Positions 9,388 to 17,372 of a stretch of DNA of 64,000 bases are shown here, in pieces; positions within the stretch are counted from its first letter, which is position 1; each line of letters starts with the position of its first letter. The stretch is from contig ONQB01000007.1 of the NCBI GenBank assembly GCA_900319905.1, positions 1 through 64,000 of the forward strand, in the 5' to 3' direction. Source of the stretch: an uncultured Prevotella sp. (GTDB lineage Bacteria > Bacteroidota > Bacteroidia > Bacteroidales > Bacteroidaceae). The notes under the pieces were generated by a model. It was not told the DNA's origin. It saw only the letters and a program-made list of their open reading frames with translations, and ran no database searches. Made by a program: the position numbers and the translations under genes.

Positions 9388-11199
9388 TTACAGCCTTACT
9401 TTTCTGCCATTGCAGATATAGATGCCTTTGGTGGGATGCTCCACGCGCATCCCTGACAAGTTATAGAAGATGTTGGCTTCGGCTGGCATCTTCTTTGTTA
9501 TTTCATGGATGCCTGTCGAATGGCCGGTGCCCTCGATGTCGACGCAGTCAGCATTGGCAATCTGATTGTAGGAGTTGATGAGCAGTGCCACCAGTTGTGT
9601 GTTCTCTTTCTTCAACACGGTGGCAGGCATGTCTAAGGTGAAGGTGTTGACGAAGTGGTCGCCTTCCTTAATACTGTTGGTTCCAATGACGTTGCTGATT
9701 CCTTTGTATGAGGGCGCAATCAGTCTGGCCACGTCTTGATACCAGATGCTGTCGGCATTGATGATGGAAGGCAGGCTCTCAAAGCCATACATGGCCCCGT
9801 TGGCTCCTCCGGCATAAGCGTTCACCTGGTCGTAACCGCAGTAATCGTTGGTAATGCCTGTCTCTGCGTGGGTGCGGTGCACGTTGTTCTCAATGACCAC
9901 ATAGACCAGCTTGTAGTCGGCCTTGGCTATGTCCTCGCTGAAGAAGATGTCTGTAGTGGCGTTGATGGTATTGGTTTGAGCATCGTAGACACCTCTTGTC
10001 GAAATACCGACATTGTTGGTCTGTGTCTCCTTGATATAGCTGTAGATCGCCGGTATGTTGGCGGGATCGCCATAGAACTCTGCGTTGCGGTTTACGCTGA
10101 CGTGAGGATAGCCGGCGCTTCCCATGTCGTTGTGGATGGCATCGATATACTCTGAATAGTCCATCGAGTCAGGAACATTTGATCCGGCGTCGTAGTGAAC
10201 GGCTATTCCGATGAAGCCGTCGGGGTGATGCTCTTTCATCCATGCCATGGCGCCAATGCCCCTGACGCACCATTGACACCAGGTGCCGGTTGTCTCCTCA
10301 GCCACCACGCGCCATGGGAAGGCGTAGGTTCTGCCTGTCAGCGTGGTCTCGTCGCCCTCGCTGCTCACGCTTGCCGTCCATCCTGCATGAGTGTTGCGGG
10401 GAATGGAAATGGCGCAGACGCTGTCAAGGACAAGGGTGTCGCCTGAGGCGATGGTAGCCTGAGCCGCCGAAAAGGTCTTGCTGAAGGGTGCGCTGCCGTT
10501 GTCGGGCGTAAAGGTGAGGGTGAAGCCTCTGACGTCTTTGTTCTTTGCGTTTACCTTGAAGCTGACGGGCACGTCTCCATAACCGTCGTATGTGCGGCCG
10601 AGACTCACTTGCAGTCCTACGTGAGACGGCACTCCCACGAAGATGTCATCCACATACAGCGCAGCCTTGTCTTTGCTGTCGTTCACTAATGCGATGTACA
10701 CCGTCTTGCCCGCATAGCCGGCCAAGGAGACGGAGTGCTGCGTCCATGTGCTTTGCTCTTTGCTTACCGTCAGTACGGGTGCGGTGGTGAAGCTGTCAGG
10801 CACGCCGCCCTTGTCGCTGATGTATACCTTGAAGCCGTCTCTGTACTCCTTGTCGCGTGCCATGGCCCTGAATGTCAGCACCGCCTTGGCGCTGTTGACG
10901 TTGACGGCGGGAAGAACCATCCAGTCGTTAGCTGCACCGGCGTTCTTGTACCATGATGTGGATACAGCCACATCGTTGAGAGTGTCGGTGGGGTCAACGC
11001 CCTTGGCCACTACCCATCCTCTGCCGACTTCGAAGCCTAACTTCTGCATGTCGGTGGATGGGGTGCGGCCGTCCAAATCGTAGGTGGTAACGCCCTGGGG
11101 CATGCCATTGTCGAACCCCGTCGCAAAATAAACGGTTTGTGCCTTGCCCACTAAGACCGTCAGCAAGGCAAGACATAAAAGAGTAAATTTCTTCTTCAT
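9388..11199 (-). CDS. secreted choice-of-anchor J / Omp28-like protein with CQWC motif
   Basis: Predicted exported 603-aa protein; signal peptide MKKKFTLLCLALLTVLVGKAQ. The N-terminal 25-200 resembles a cleaved-adhesin/choice-of-anchor-J domain (TGFDNGMPQG ... NDWMVLPAVNV ... ALYVDDIFVG). Residues about 300-500 resemble the Omp28-related thioredoxin-like region, with C308-Q-W-C311 in the phrase VAEETTGTWCQWC. The C-terminus is a sorting-like tail (FYNLSGMRV...GIYICNGRKV). Omp28 of Porphyromonas is an outer-membrane/surface protein; a redox or metal role for the CxxC is inference. The gene has its own promoter (11249-11256) and shares an upstream 20-bp element with the 1564-aa gene, so the two may be co-regulated. 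Confidence 0.82.
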   Translation of the reverse strand: MKKKFTLLCLALLTVLVGKAQTVYFATGFDNGMPQGVTTYDLDGRTPSTDMQKLGFEVGRGWVVAKGVDPTDTLNDVAVSTSWYKNAGAANDWMVLPAVNVNSAKAVLTFRAMARDKEYRDGFKVYISDKGGVPDSFTTAPVLTVSKEQSTWTQHSVSLAGYAGKTVYIALVNDSKDKAALYVDDIFVGVPSHVGLQVSLGRTYDGYGDVPVSFKVNAKNKDVRGFTLTFTPDNGSAPFSKTFSAAQATIASGDTLVLDSVCAISIPRNTHAGWTASVSSEGDETTLTGRTYAFPWRVVAEETTGTWCQWCVRGIGAMAWMKEHHPDGFIGIAVHYDAGSNVPDSMDYSEYIDAIHNDMGSAGYPHVSVNRNAEFYGDPANIPAIYSYIKETQTNNVGISTRGVYDAQTNTINATTDIFFSEDIAKADYKLVYVVIENNVHRTHAETGITNDYCGYDQVNAYAGGANGAMYGFESLPSIINADSIWYQDVARLIAPSYKGISNVIGTNSIKEGDHFVNTFTLDMPATVLKKENTQLVALLINSYNQIANADCVDIEGTGHSTGIHEITKKMPAEANIFYNLSGMRVEHPTKGIYICNGRKVRL

Positions 11200-11248
11200 G
11201 AGATTGAATTGTTTTAATTATTCACATGCGTTTTATAATAATCTGATG

Positions 11249-11256
11249 CAAATATA
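11249..11256 (-). promoter_or_regulatory. -7 box (TATATTTG) of the Omp28-like gene
   Basis: TAnnTTTG match on the minus strand, about 50 bp before the ATG at 11199. The shared 20-bp element starts exactly 46 bp further upstream. Confidence 0.65.
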
Positions 11257-11301
11257 GCCAATATGCCATTAAATAGCAATCAATTGGTGCTTCTTTCTTC
11301 G

Positions 11302-11321
11302 GCTGTCAGTTTCTATCTATA
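11302..11321. promoter_or_regulatory. shared 20-bp upstream element, copy 2
   Basis: GCTGTCAGTTTCTATCTATA, one mismatch from 6833-6852 and at the same 46-bp distance from its -7 box. Two more GGCTGTC motifs follow at 11349-11355 and 11364-11370. The adjacent upstream gene encodes a LuxR-type regulator. Confidence 0.45.
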
Positions 11322-11436
11322 CTTTTGCACAAATGATATCTTTCCATTGGCTGTCTTTTCTTTGGCTGTCTGCCCTTTGCCTCTTTTAAGTTCACTTCTT
11401 GTATCAGATGGCTTCTTATTCAATCTCTTGCAGTCG

Positions 11437-13173
11437 TTATCCCAATTTCCGAATGAAATCATCCAAGGATTCATTGCGGCTGAGTCCAAATTTCTTACGC
11501 AAGCGGTAACGGTTGCTGTTGACGCTGTCGGGGGTAACACTCAGCATTTCGGCAATCTGTTTTGGTCTTACGCCGATGCAGATATAGGCACAAAGGCGCA
11601 GGTCGTTTTCCGTAAGTTCTGGGCATGCCTCTTTAAGCTTCAGGAAGAAATTGGGGTGAACGGCATCGAAATGTGTCTTAAATCGCTGCCATTCATCATC
11701 ATTTTTCAGGCTTCTTTCGATGACACGGTTCACCTGTTGCACGTAAGAACGGGGAATTAGTCCGTCTTTGGAGAACTGCTGTGTGATGTCGCTGATTTGT
11801 TTCAACACCTCATTTTTATTGGCCAGGAGCAATGTGTTGGAGCTGATTTCGCTCTCTTTCTGTCGGATGTCGTTCTCAAAGTTCTTTCGGTTGACGGCAT
11901 AGATCAGAGCCTCTTGCTTCAGGTTCTCGCGCAGTTGCTCGTTTTCGATCTTTCTTATCCGGAAGCGCTGTCTATAATAGATGGCCAGCGCCAGTCCGGC
12001 TATGAGCACCAGTGCGATGGCCAGCAGGGCAAGATACAGGTAGTTTGTTTTTAACAGTGCATCCTTCTCCACCAGTTTCAGCTTGTCGTTCTGTCTCATG
12101 ATTTCCTCCCGAGCCTGTGCTTTGGGAATGTCATGCGCTTTAGCGATGGCAGTGTTGCGTTCGTATTGCTCCTGATATTGCTGAAGCGCCCAATAGGCCT
12201 GTGGCTGTTTGCCCAGCTTGTCATAGCTTTTCCACATGAGGTAATAAGCATCGAGCATGAAGGTCTCTCCATGCAGCATTGCTGCATGTGGTTTCAGGTG
12301 GCCGATGATGTCGATGGTCGTGGCGTACAGCCCGCGCTGGTAGTACACCTTCGCGCGTGCGATGGAGAGCAAGGTGGTGAAATACACATTTCCACCTAAG
12401 TGTTTGTTGTTGAGCGAGTCGCCCTCGTTGCATGTCATTAGGGCTCCTTTCACATCACCCGCATGTAACAATAGCTCGCTCAGTTGGATGTAGTCCTGTA
12501 CGGTGAGTGCCCAGTCATTGCCGCCGCATGCGATGCTTTTCTTTATCCATTTGGTTTTTTGCTTTGTGTCATCGGTGAGCAGTGCCTGGAAGAAATAAAT
12601 ACGGTTGAGCGAGAAATGGGCTTGCTTGTAATAGTATTCTGCCTGTTTGAGGTATTCACGTGCGTGCACGTTGTCGTCGATGTCGTTGAAGAGCTGTACC
12701 AGAAGCAGATACGTATTGCCGAGGAAGAAGTTGTCGCCGTAGCGTTGCAGCACATCTATGGCTTTTCGGCAATTGTTATAGCAGAGAAGATATTGTCCCA
12801 GTCGCTCATAGTTGCCGGCCAGTTGGTAGTGAATGAGTGCGAGATCGTAGTCGTAAGCCGGCTGACAAAGCTTCTCTGCTTTTTTCAGTTGCTTGATACA
12901 TGTTTCAGTGGGCTTGTCGAGCTGAGCCATGCGCACCTCCCAGAAGAGTGCCCGTGCCTTGAGCTGAGCATTGTTGCCGGCCAGATTAAAGAGCATTCTC
13001 AGGTCTTGGGGACTGGCTTCTGAGCGCCGGTTCTCCCGGTCAAGGGCGTTCAGCCTTTGTGCTATGTGGTCGAAGGGCTTGCTTAGTGGCACAAAATAAT
13101 AGTTGCTTGCGTGTACCACCAGCATGGAGAAAAACATCACAATTGTCAAAAATGCGCCCTTCACTTTTCTCAT
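11437..13173 (-). CDS. membrane-anchored TPR protein with C-terminal LuxR-type HTH
   Basis: Predicted transcriptional regulator of 578 aa. I chose the ATG at 13173 because it opens a signal-anchor (MRKVKGAFLTIVMFFSMLVVHAS); the open frame continues 35 codons further upstream without support. Residues about 25-370 form TPR-like helical repeats, expected in the periplasm. A transmembrane segment lies at about 376-398 (LALLAIALVLIAGLALAIYY). A coiled coil follows at 400-480, and a GerE/LuxR-like helix-turn-helix lies at about 515-578 (LTENDLRLCAYICIGVRPKQIAEMLSV...VNSNRYRLRKKFGL). This layout is a common Bacteroidota one-protein sensor/regulator. It sits directly upstream of the Omp28-like gene. 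Its target is not known; the shared element at 11302 is one candidate. Confidence 0.85.
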   Translation of the reverse strand: MRKVKGAFLTIVMFFSMLVVHASNYYFVPLSKPFDHIAQRLNALDRENRRSEASPQDLRMLFNLAGNNAQLKARALFWEVRMAQLDKPTETCIKQLKKAEKLCQPAYDYDLALIHYQLAGNYERLGQYLLCYNNCRKAIDVLQRYGDNFFLGNTYLLLVQLFNDIDDNVHAREYLKQAEYYYKQAHFSLNRIYFFQALLTDDTKQKTKWIKKSIACGGNDWALTVQDYIQLSELLLHAGDVKGALMTCNEGDSLNNKHLGGNVYFTTLLSIARAKVYYQRGLYATTIDIIGHLKPHAAMLHGETFMLDAYYLMWKSYDKLGKQPQAYWALQQYQEQYERNTAIAKAHDIPKAQAREEIMRQNDKLKLVEKDALLKTNYLYLALLAIALVLIAGLALAIYYRQRFRIRKIENEQLRENLKQEALIYAVNRKNFENDIRQKESEISSNTLLLANKNEVLKQISDITQQFSKDGLIPRSYVQQVNRVIERSLKNDDEWQRFKTHFDAVHPNFFLKLKEACPELTENDLRLCAYICIGVRPKQIAEMLSVTPDSVNSNRYRLRKKFGLSRNESLDDFIRKLG

Positions 13174-13188
13174 TGCTACTTTTTCTTG

Positions 13189-13196
13189 CAAAGTTA
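13189..13196 (-). promoter_or_regulatory. -7 box (TAACTTTG) of the TPR/LuxR regulator gene
   Basis: Perfect TAnnTTTG match only about 15 bp upstream of the ATG at 13173. This gives a very short leader and supports that start codon. Confidence 0.65.
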
Positions 13197-13390
13197 CAAC
13201 AGAAAGTCGAGAATTCCAACATCTTCTGGTGATATTCTTATTCAAGTTGCTCAAGCTAAGAATTCTTGTTACCGTCATAGCCCCCGTCCAGGATAAGACT
13301 ATCTTGTGAAGATAGGTGCATATTATGGTATTGCTATAACCTCATCGTATTGCGGGGATATAGCGAGGGGATGGGGTGAGTGGTGTTTGC

Positions 13391-14317
13391 TCACTTCAAT
13401 TCTTTCTGGATTTGCTCAAGGCTGATTTTCTTTCTTACTTTCACGCGGTCGAAGCCCTGTCCGTAGACACCGATGACGGCACTCTGAGCCACGAAGGCAT
13501 TGGGATCGATCTCGTCAATCAGGTCGAAGATGAGCGGCGACTCGCTCTTCTTGGCAATGCAATAGATCACCTTGATGTCCTTCTTGGAATAGAAGCCATT
13601 GCCGTTGAGTGTGGAACAACCGCGGTCGGCAATCTTCGTGATGGCTTCGCCGATCTCCTGATATTTGTCGGAGATGATAAAGAACTGTACGGAGCGGCGC
13701 AGGGAATTGACGACATAGTCGACGCAGAACGACACGATGAACAGCAACACATAGCCATAGAGCACCTTCTCCCAGTCGCGTAGCACCACGTAGCTCGACG
13801 TGATGATGGCCAGGTCGCAGAACAGAATGACGTGACCCAGGGAGATGTCGCGGTATTTATGCACGATGGCCGCTACCACATCAGACCCGCCCGTGCTGCC
13901 TCCTGCGGAGAGGCCGAGGCCGACACTCGTGCCCATGAACACACCGCCTACGATGCAGGCCATGAACTTCTGGTCGGTCAGCAGATGGGTCTGCTCGCTG
14001 CCCATCCACTGGATAATGGTTGAACCCACCGTGAACACGACAACGCCGTAGATGGTCTTGGCGCAGAACCGCCAGCCCAGCACGCGCAGTGCCACGAGAA
14101 GCAAAGCCGCGTTGATGACGAAGTAAGTGTCTTGCGCCGGAATGCCCAGACCCCAATAGATGATGGAGGCGATACCCATCGTGCCACCCATCGTTATCTG
14201 ATTGGGCAAGAGAAAGAGGTTGAGGCCCACAACGCCCATCAACATCGCCACGGTGATGATGGCGTAGTCGCGCACAATGCGGAATACCGACTTGTTGTTG
14301 CTGTGATTGTTCTTCAT
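13391..14317 (-). CDS. YitT family integral membrane protein
   Basis: 308-aa inner-membrane protein of the YitT/DUF161 plus DUF2179 family; biochemical role not established. The ATG at 14317 was chosen over a longer frame because MKNNHSNNKSVFRIVRDYA begins the usual cytoplasmic lead-in and a -7 box lies at 14341-14348. About six hydrophobic segments occupy 15-210 (for example AIITVAMLMGVVGLNLFLLP and the GTSVGLGLSAGGSTGGSDVV loop). The C-terminal DUF2179 domain (about 215-300) carries the family phrases RGCSTLNGNGFY and KIYCIAKK-like IKVIYCIAKKSE. It is transcribed alone. Confidence 0.9.
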   Translation of the reverse strand: MKNNHSNNKSVFRIVRDYAIITVAMLMGVVGLNLFLLPNQITMGGTMGIASIIYWGLGIPAQDTYFVINAALLLVALRVLGWRFCAKTIYGVVVFTVGSTIIQWMGSEQTHLLTDQKFMACIVGGVFMGTSVGLGLSAGGSTGGSDVVAAIVHKYRDISLGHVILFCDLAIITSSYVVLRDWEKVLYGYVLLFIVSFCVDYVVNSLRRSVQFFIISDKYQEIGEAITKIADRGCSTLNGNGFYSKKDIKVIYCIAKKSESPLIFDLIDEIDPNAFVAQSAVIGVYGQGFDRVKVRKKISLEQIQKELK

Positions 14318-14340
14318 ATATCTATCTCGTACTATGCCTG

Positions 14341-14348
14341 CAAAATTA
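14341..14348 (-). promoter_or_regulatory. -7 box (TAATTTTG) of the yitT-like gene
   Basis: TAnnTTTG match on the minus strand, 24 bp upstream of the chosen ATG. Confidence 0.6.
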
Positions 14349-14418
14349 AACAATAATCTTGGAACAGGCAACGGAATGTGCGAATTAGTCTATAGCTCAG
14401 GTGCTGTGACAACCTTTT

Positions 14419-14766
14419 TCACGCCATTGTAACGTCGTCGGTTTGGCAGTTCGCTTTTTTGTATATTGAGGAATATCTTTCGCAAAATTGTTTGCCCACT
14501 CCTAATTCCAGTTTCGACTTGCGCTTGCCTATGAGGTTGTTCACGCCTGTGGTCAGACCGTAATACATCGTGTGGGTATGTATGCCTGCCGTGTTGTCCC
14601 ATTGTCCTGCCCACGACAGTCCGACGCGGTAGCCCCATGGCGAGGCTGTCTTGAAGCGTGTATCCCAGTTGGCGCTGAGGCCCCATCCCGGCCCACCTAA
14701 CTCACCATAGAGGCTGCGTGGCAGCATGACGTAGGTGGAGTCTCTCTCAATCGTTGTATTTTGTTG
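14419..14766 (-). pseudogene. remnant of an outer-membrane beta-barrel protein gene
   Basis: The frame opens just after an in-frame TAG (14769-14767) and reads about 115 residues, including DSTYVMLPRSLYGELGGPGWGLSANWDTRF and later GLTTGVNNLIGKRKSKLELG. These phrases look like the first strands of a small outer-membrane barrel protein. However, there is no signal peptide, and the frame departs into unrelated sequence (CERYSSIYKKANCQTDD) and stops early. No promoter box was seen. I read it as a gene fragment truncated at both ends. A functional 102-aa ORF from the ATG at 14727 is possible but unlikely. Confidence 0.55.
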
Positions 14767-14887
14767 CTAAGACGCAAAAGAAACGAAAAAAACACCTGGG
14801 AAGGCGGAAAAAACGATGCACTTCATAAAATATTCTAAAACCATGCAGAATAGAGACGGAAGCGTTGGCGGTTTAGAAGAAAAAGGT

Positions 14888-14895
14888 TATCTTTG
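14888..14895 (+). promoter_or_regulatory. promoter of the desulfoferrodoxin gene
   Basis: -7 box TATCTTTG with a TTGG at 14865-14868 as candidate -33 element; the spacer is 19 bp, close to the Bacteroidota optimum. Confidence 0.7.
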
Positions 14896-14941
14896 TCAAC
14901 GTTACAAATAACACAAAGACAACATTTAAACAGCGAACATT

Positions 14942-15310
14942 ATGGCAAAAAGAAATGAAGTATACAAGTGCCCAGAGTGTGGCAATATAGTAGAAGTGCT
15001 GGTCCCGACGGACAAGGAACTCTGTGGCTTCAAGCAGCTTAAGGAGAATACCACCGATGGCGCCACCGAGAAGCATGTTCCCGTGGTGGAGAAGATTGAC
15101 GGCGGTTACCGCGTTACCGTTGGTGAGGTGGAGCATCCCATGACCGATGCCCATTACATTCAGTGGATAGAACTCATTACCAGCGACAACGAGGTGCTGC
15201 GCAAGTATCTCACGCCGACCGACAAGCCCGTGGCTGAGTTCAAGACTGACGCCAAGGAGGTCTACGCCCGTGAATACTGCAACCTGCACGGACTCTGGCG
15301 CAGCAAATAA
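14942..15310 (+). CDS. dfx: desulfoferrodoxin (superoxide reductase) with incomplete centre I
   Basis: 122-aa cytoplasmic superoxide reductase, which reduces superoxide to hydrogen peroxide at a mononuclear Fe(His)4Cys site. The active site is complete: H45 (in EKHVP), H65 (EHPM), H71 (HYIQW), C113 and H116 (CNLHGLW), with E43 beside it. In classical desulfoferrodoxins the N-terminal desulforedoxin-like domain binds a second iron with CxxC plus a CC pair. Here C10 and C13 (KCPEC) are present but the pair is reduced to a single C28 (LCGF), so centre I is probably degenerate. The gene has its own promoter and terminator. The name is secure; the loss of centre I is inferred from residues. Confidence 0.93.
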   Translation: MAKRNEVYKCPECGNIVEVLVPTDKELCGFKQLKENTTDGATEKHVPVVEKIDGGYRVTVGEVEHPMTDAHYIQWIELITSDNEVLRKYLTPTDKPVAEFKTDAKEVYAREYCNLHGLWRSK

Positions 15311-15339
15311 GCGTTGCACCTCACGCTTCAATCCATAGA

Positions 15340-15378
15340 AAAGCGGATGTCACTCTTACTGATGGGCATCCGCTTTTT
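15340..15378 (+). terminator. intrinsic terminator of dfx
   Basis: Stem AAGCGGATG paired with CATCCGCTT around an 18-nt loop, followed by a T run, 30 bp after the dfx stop. Confidence 0.85.
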
Positions 15379-15402
15379 GGTTGGAAGACTCTCTCTCTGG
15401 CT

Positions 15403-15430
15403 CAATTGTGTACTCGTGTGTGCACAATTG
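15403..15430. repeat. inverted repeat CAATTGTG ... CACAATTG
   Basis: Perfect 8-bp arms (15403-15410 and 15423-15430) separated by 12 bp. It lies between the dfx terminator and the second inverted repeat, in front of the broken ATPase gene. Confidence 0.5.
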
Positions 15431-15478
15431 AAATTGGTTTTCAACATTGCTGCATATATTTAGCTATAGGCGAGTAGC

Positions 15479-15513
15479 GTCACACAACATTGTGTGACAC
15501 AAACTTGTGTGAC
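15479..15513. promoter_or_regulatory. inverted repeat plus extra half-site upstream of the ATPase pseudogene
   Basis: GTCACACAA-CA-TTGTGTGAC at 15479-15498 is a perfect 9-bp inverted repeat. A third TTGTGTGAC half-site occurs at 15505-15513, 15 bp downstream of the second. The cluster sits just upstream of the -7 box at 15528, the usual place for an operator. Confidence 0.45.
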
Positions 15514-15527
15514 TCGTTTTTTCTTTT

Positions 15528-15535
15528 TATCTTTG
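15528..15535 (+). promoter_or_regulatory. -7 box (TATCTTTG) of the ATPase pseudogene
   Basis: TAnnTTTG match 27 bp before the ATG at 15563. The promoter appears intact although the gene is broken. Confidence 0.6.
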
Positions 15536-15562
15536 CACCAACAACCACTAAGGGAAGAAGCG

Positions 15563-16020
15563 ATGGAAAGGAAAAGCTTTGTTTATGGTGTACCCGTCAT
15601 CGGATATAACTTTACGGGCCGTGAGGAAGAGACACGCAGATTGTTAGCTGACTTTCAGGGCGGCATCAACGTCATACTGATGTCGCCCCGCCGTTTGGGA
15701 AAGACCTCACTGGTGAAGCACACCTTGCAGCAGGTGGACAGAAAACAGGTAATGGTGGTCTATGTCGACATCTGTTTATCCAAGCCGTAGAGCCATTGAC
15801 AGAGTACCAGATGAACTTTCTGCGTGCCATTGCCTCTGGTGTCAACAAGGACTTTACCTTGGAAGATACCCGCCGGCAATATCATCTTGGCAGCTATTCC
15901 AACATTCCAAGGCTAAAGACAGCTCTCATCAATGCCGACCTCATTGACTCTTCGCCACAGAGTGGCATCACTATCACCGATCCCGTCTTTGAACAGTGGA
16001 TAAGGAGAAAGATGATGTGA
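15563..16020 (+). pseudogene. AAA-type ATPase gene with a large internal deletion and frameshift
   Basis: The 5' part encodes the start of a Bacteroidota ATPase (MERKSFVYGVPVIGYNFTGREEE ... MSPRRLGKTSLVKH, a Walker A-like P-loop) and ends after YVDI with a frame change and stop near 15790. One nucleotide frame over, the reading frame continues directly as LFIQAVEPLTEYQMNFLRAIASGV and runs to 16020 as the typical C-terminal winged-helix region (GSYSNIPRLKTALI...DPVFEQWIRRKM). Intact relatives I recall are about 370-390 aa; here about 230 central residues, including Walker B, are missing. The junction is near 15772. This is a deletion derivative, not two genes. The promoter and start are intact. 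Confidence 0.8.
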
Positions 16021-16087
16021 GGAAATGTGGATAAGCAGACAGATGCTCTCCTCCATTGTGTCTTGGTGAAGTCAGAAATAAGGGGAT

Positions 16088-16236
16088 GTATCAAAATAGG
16101 AGAAGTTCAGATGTCCGGAAGTTCAGAAGTTCAGTCAAATGCATAAGTATCTGATAATAAGGTGTCATTATAGTAATGACAGAACTCCCGGACTTCTGAA
16201 CTCCTCCTATTTTCTTGACTTCTCCAATTTTGATAC
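16088..16236. repeat. dispersed palindromic element, copy A
   Basis: 149 bp. The ends GTATCAAAAT and ATTTTGATAC are inverted. The arms consist of GAAGTTCAGA-like units on the left and their complement on the right. The 51-bp core is at 16132-16182. The core matches the reverse complement of copy E at 45 of 51 positions. It lies between the convergent ends of the ATPase pseudogene and the GH43 gene. Confidence 0.85.
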
Positions 16237-16256
16237 ACCCTCTTATAAGAGCAGGT

Positions 16257-17240
16257 CTATTTCCAAAAACGTTCTAACTTTTCGGCTTCCTCCTCAGTTA
16301 TCTGAGTGACGGCACCGTGTTTCTGCTCGGCAAACCCTTCACGTTTCATGGTTCCCTCGCCAAAATGGCCAAGGTCATGGAATTTCTTGAAGTCTGTAGT
16401 CTCCATGAATCCGAAGTTGTGGGGCTTGATGCTGAAGATGTCGTACATCAGCAGCCACTTGTCTTTTCCTATAAGCTTGAACATCGTGGGAGCCTCGCAA
16501 GAGCCCCGCTCGGCGTCAATCTGTTGGGGCTGATAAACATATCCACGGTTAATGTGGTTGCTTATGGCCATCTTGATGCCAGCCGGACCTTCCTGTGCGC
16601 AGTAGGTCATGCAGTAGCGCCCGTCGGGCATGGGCATGATGTCAGCATCGAGCACTTGTACCTGTTCATTGGGATATTCGAAGAGCGGCTGTGGCTCTGT
16701 GACGAGTCGTGTGAAGTTGCTGTCGGCATAGGCATAGTAAAGCTTCGTCTTGCCTTTTCCGGTGGGCCGGATGGTGAAGTATACCATCAGCCGGCCCTCT
16801 TCGGGGTCCCAGATGGTCTCGGGAGCCCATGCGCATCCTAACTGTCCGAAGTGGTCGGGGAAGGCCTTGTCGATGCGGAAGGAGGTGTGTGTCCAGTGTA
16901 TGAGGTCTTTCGACTTCATCAGCACCAATGCCCGGTTGTTGCCCCAGCCATACTCCTTGCCGTCTCGCTCCCACTCTGTGTTGCGGTATCCGTCACGCTT
17001 GCCGAAGATGTGCAGGTCGGTGGCGGCGATGTAGTAGGCGCCGTCGGGCCCGCGGTAGATGTGTGGGTCGCGTATGCCGTGTTGTTGTGCTATGGTGTCG
17101 CCACTGACGACGGGCTTGTCGCCGTTCAGCGCTTTCCACGAGTAGCCGTCGCGGCTCAGGGCCATGTGCAGACTGTGGTCGGCATCTTTGTGGTATACCA
17201 TCAGGTAGGCTCCCATATGTGCCTCGTCCATTTCTGGCAC
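16257..17240 (-). CDS. GH43 family glycosidase lacking a signal peptide, probably 5'-truncated
   Basis: 327 aa from a GTG at 17240. The GH43-type propeller is well kept: the base Asp is in GIRDPHIYRG, a second Asp is in VLDADIMPMPDG and the acid Glu is in GSCEAPTMFKL. It is probably an arabinosidase/xylosidase relative. The family normally carries a signal peptide, and none is present. The frame is open upstream to 17354 (after a TAA at 17357-17355). It encodes SYSRSIVAEPLRYDNDG and ILPIPPTSKG, which look like genuine protein sequence, but it contains no ATG. A TAACTTTG box lies at 17373-17380. Either the 5' end has been lost, making this a pseudogene, or it is expressed in the cytoplasm from GTG. 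The enzyme family is confident; functionality is doubtful. Confidence 0.7.
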   Translation of the reverse strand: MPEMDEAHMGAYLMVYHKDADHSLHMALSRDGYSWKALNGDKPVVSGDTIAQQHGIRDPHIYRGPDGAYYIAATDLHIFGKRDGYRNTEWERDGKEYGWGNNRALVLMKSKDLIHWTHTSFRIDKAFPDHFGQLGCAWAPETIWDPEEGRLMVYFTIRPTGKGKTKLYYAYADSNFTRLVTEPQPLFEYPNEQVQVLDADIMPMPDGRYCMTYCAQEGPAGIKMAISNHINRGYVYQPQQIDAERGSCEAPTMFKLIGKDKWLLMYDIFSIKPHNFGFMETTDFKKFHDLGHFGEGTMKREGFAEQKHGAVTQITEEEAEKLERFWK

Positions 17241-17372
17241 GCCCTTGCTCGTTGGCGGTATGGGCAGGATGTGTCCGTCGTTGTCGTAACGAAGAGGTTC
17301 TGCAACGATACTTCGGCTATAGCTTGTGCCATCCGGCAGACCACCATTTGATAGTTAAGTTGAATGTTGTTG

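Noticed and set aside
15563..16020. Two separate small genes
   Set aside because: The second half continues the first in a shifted frame with family-typical residues starting right at the break, so one deleted gene explains both.
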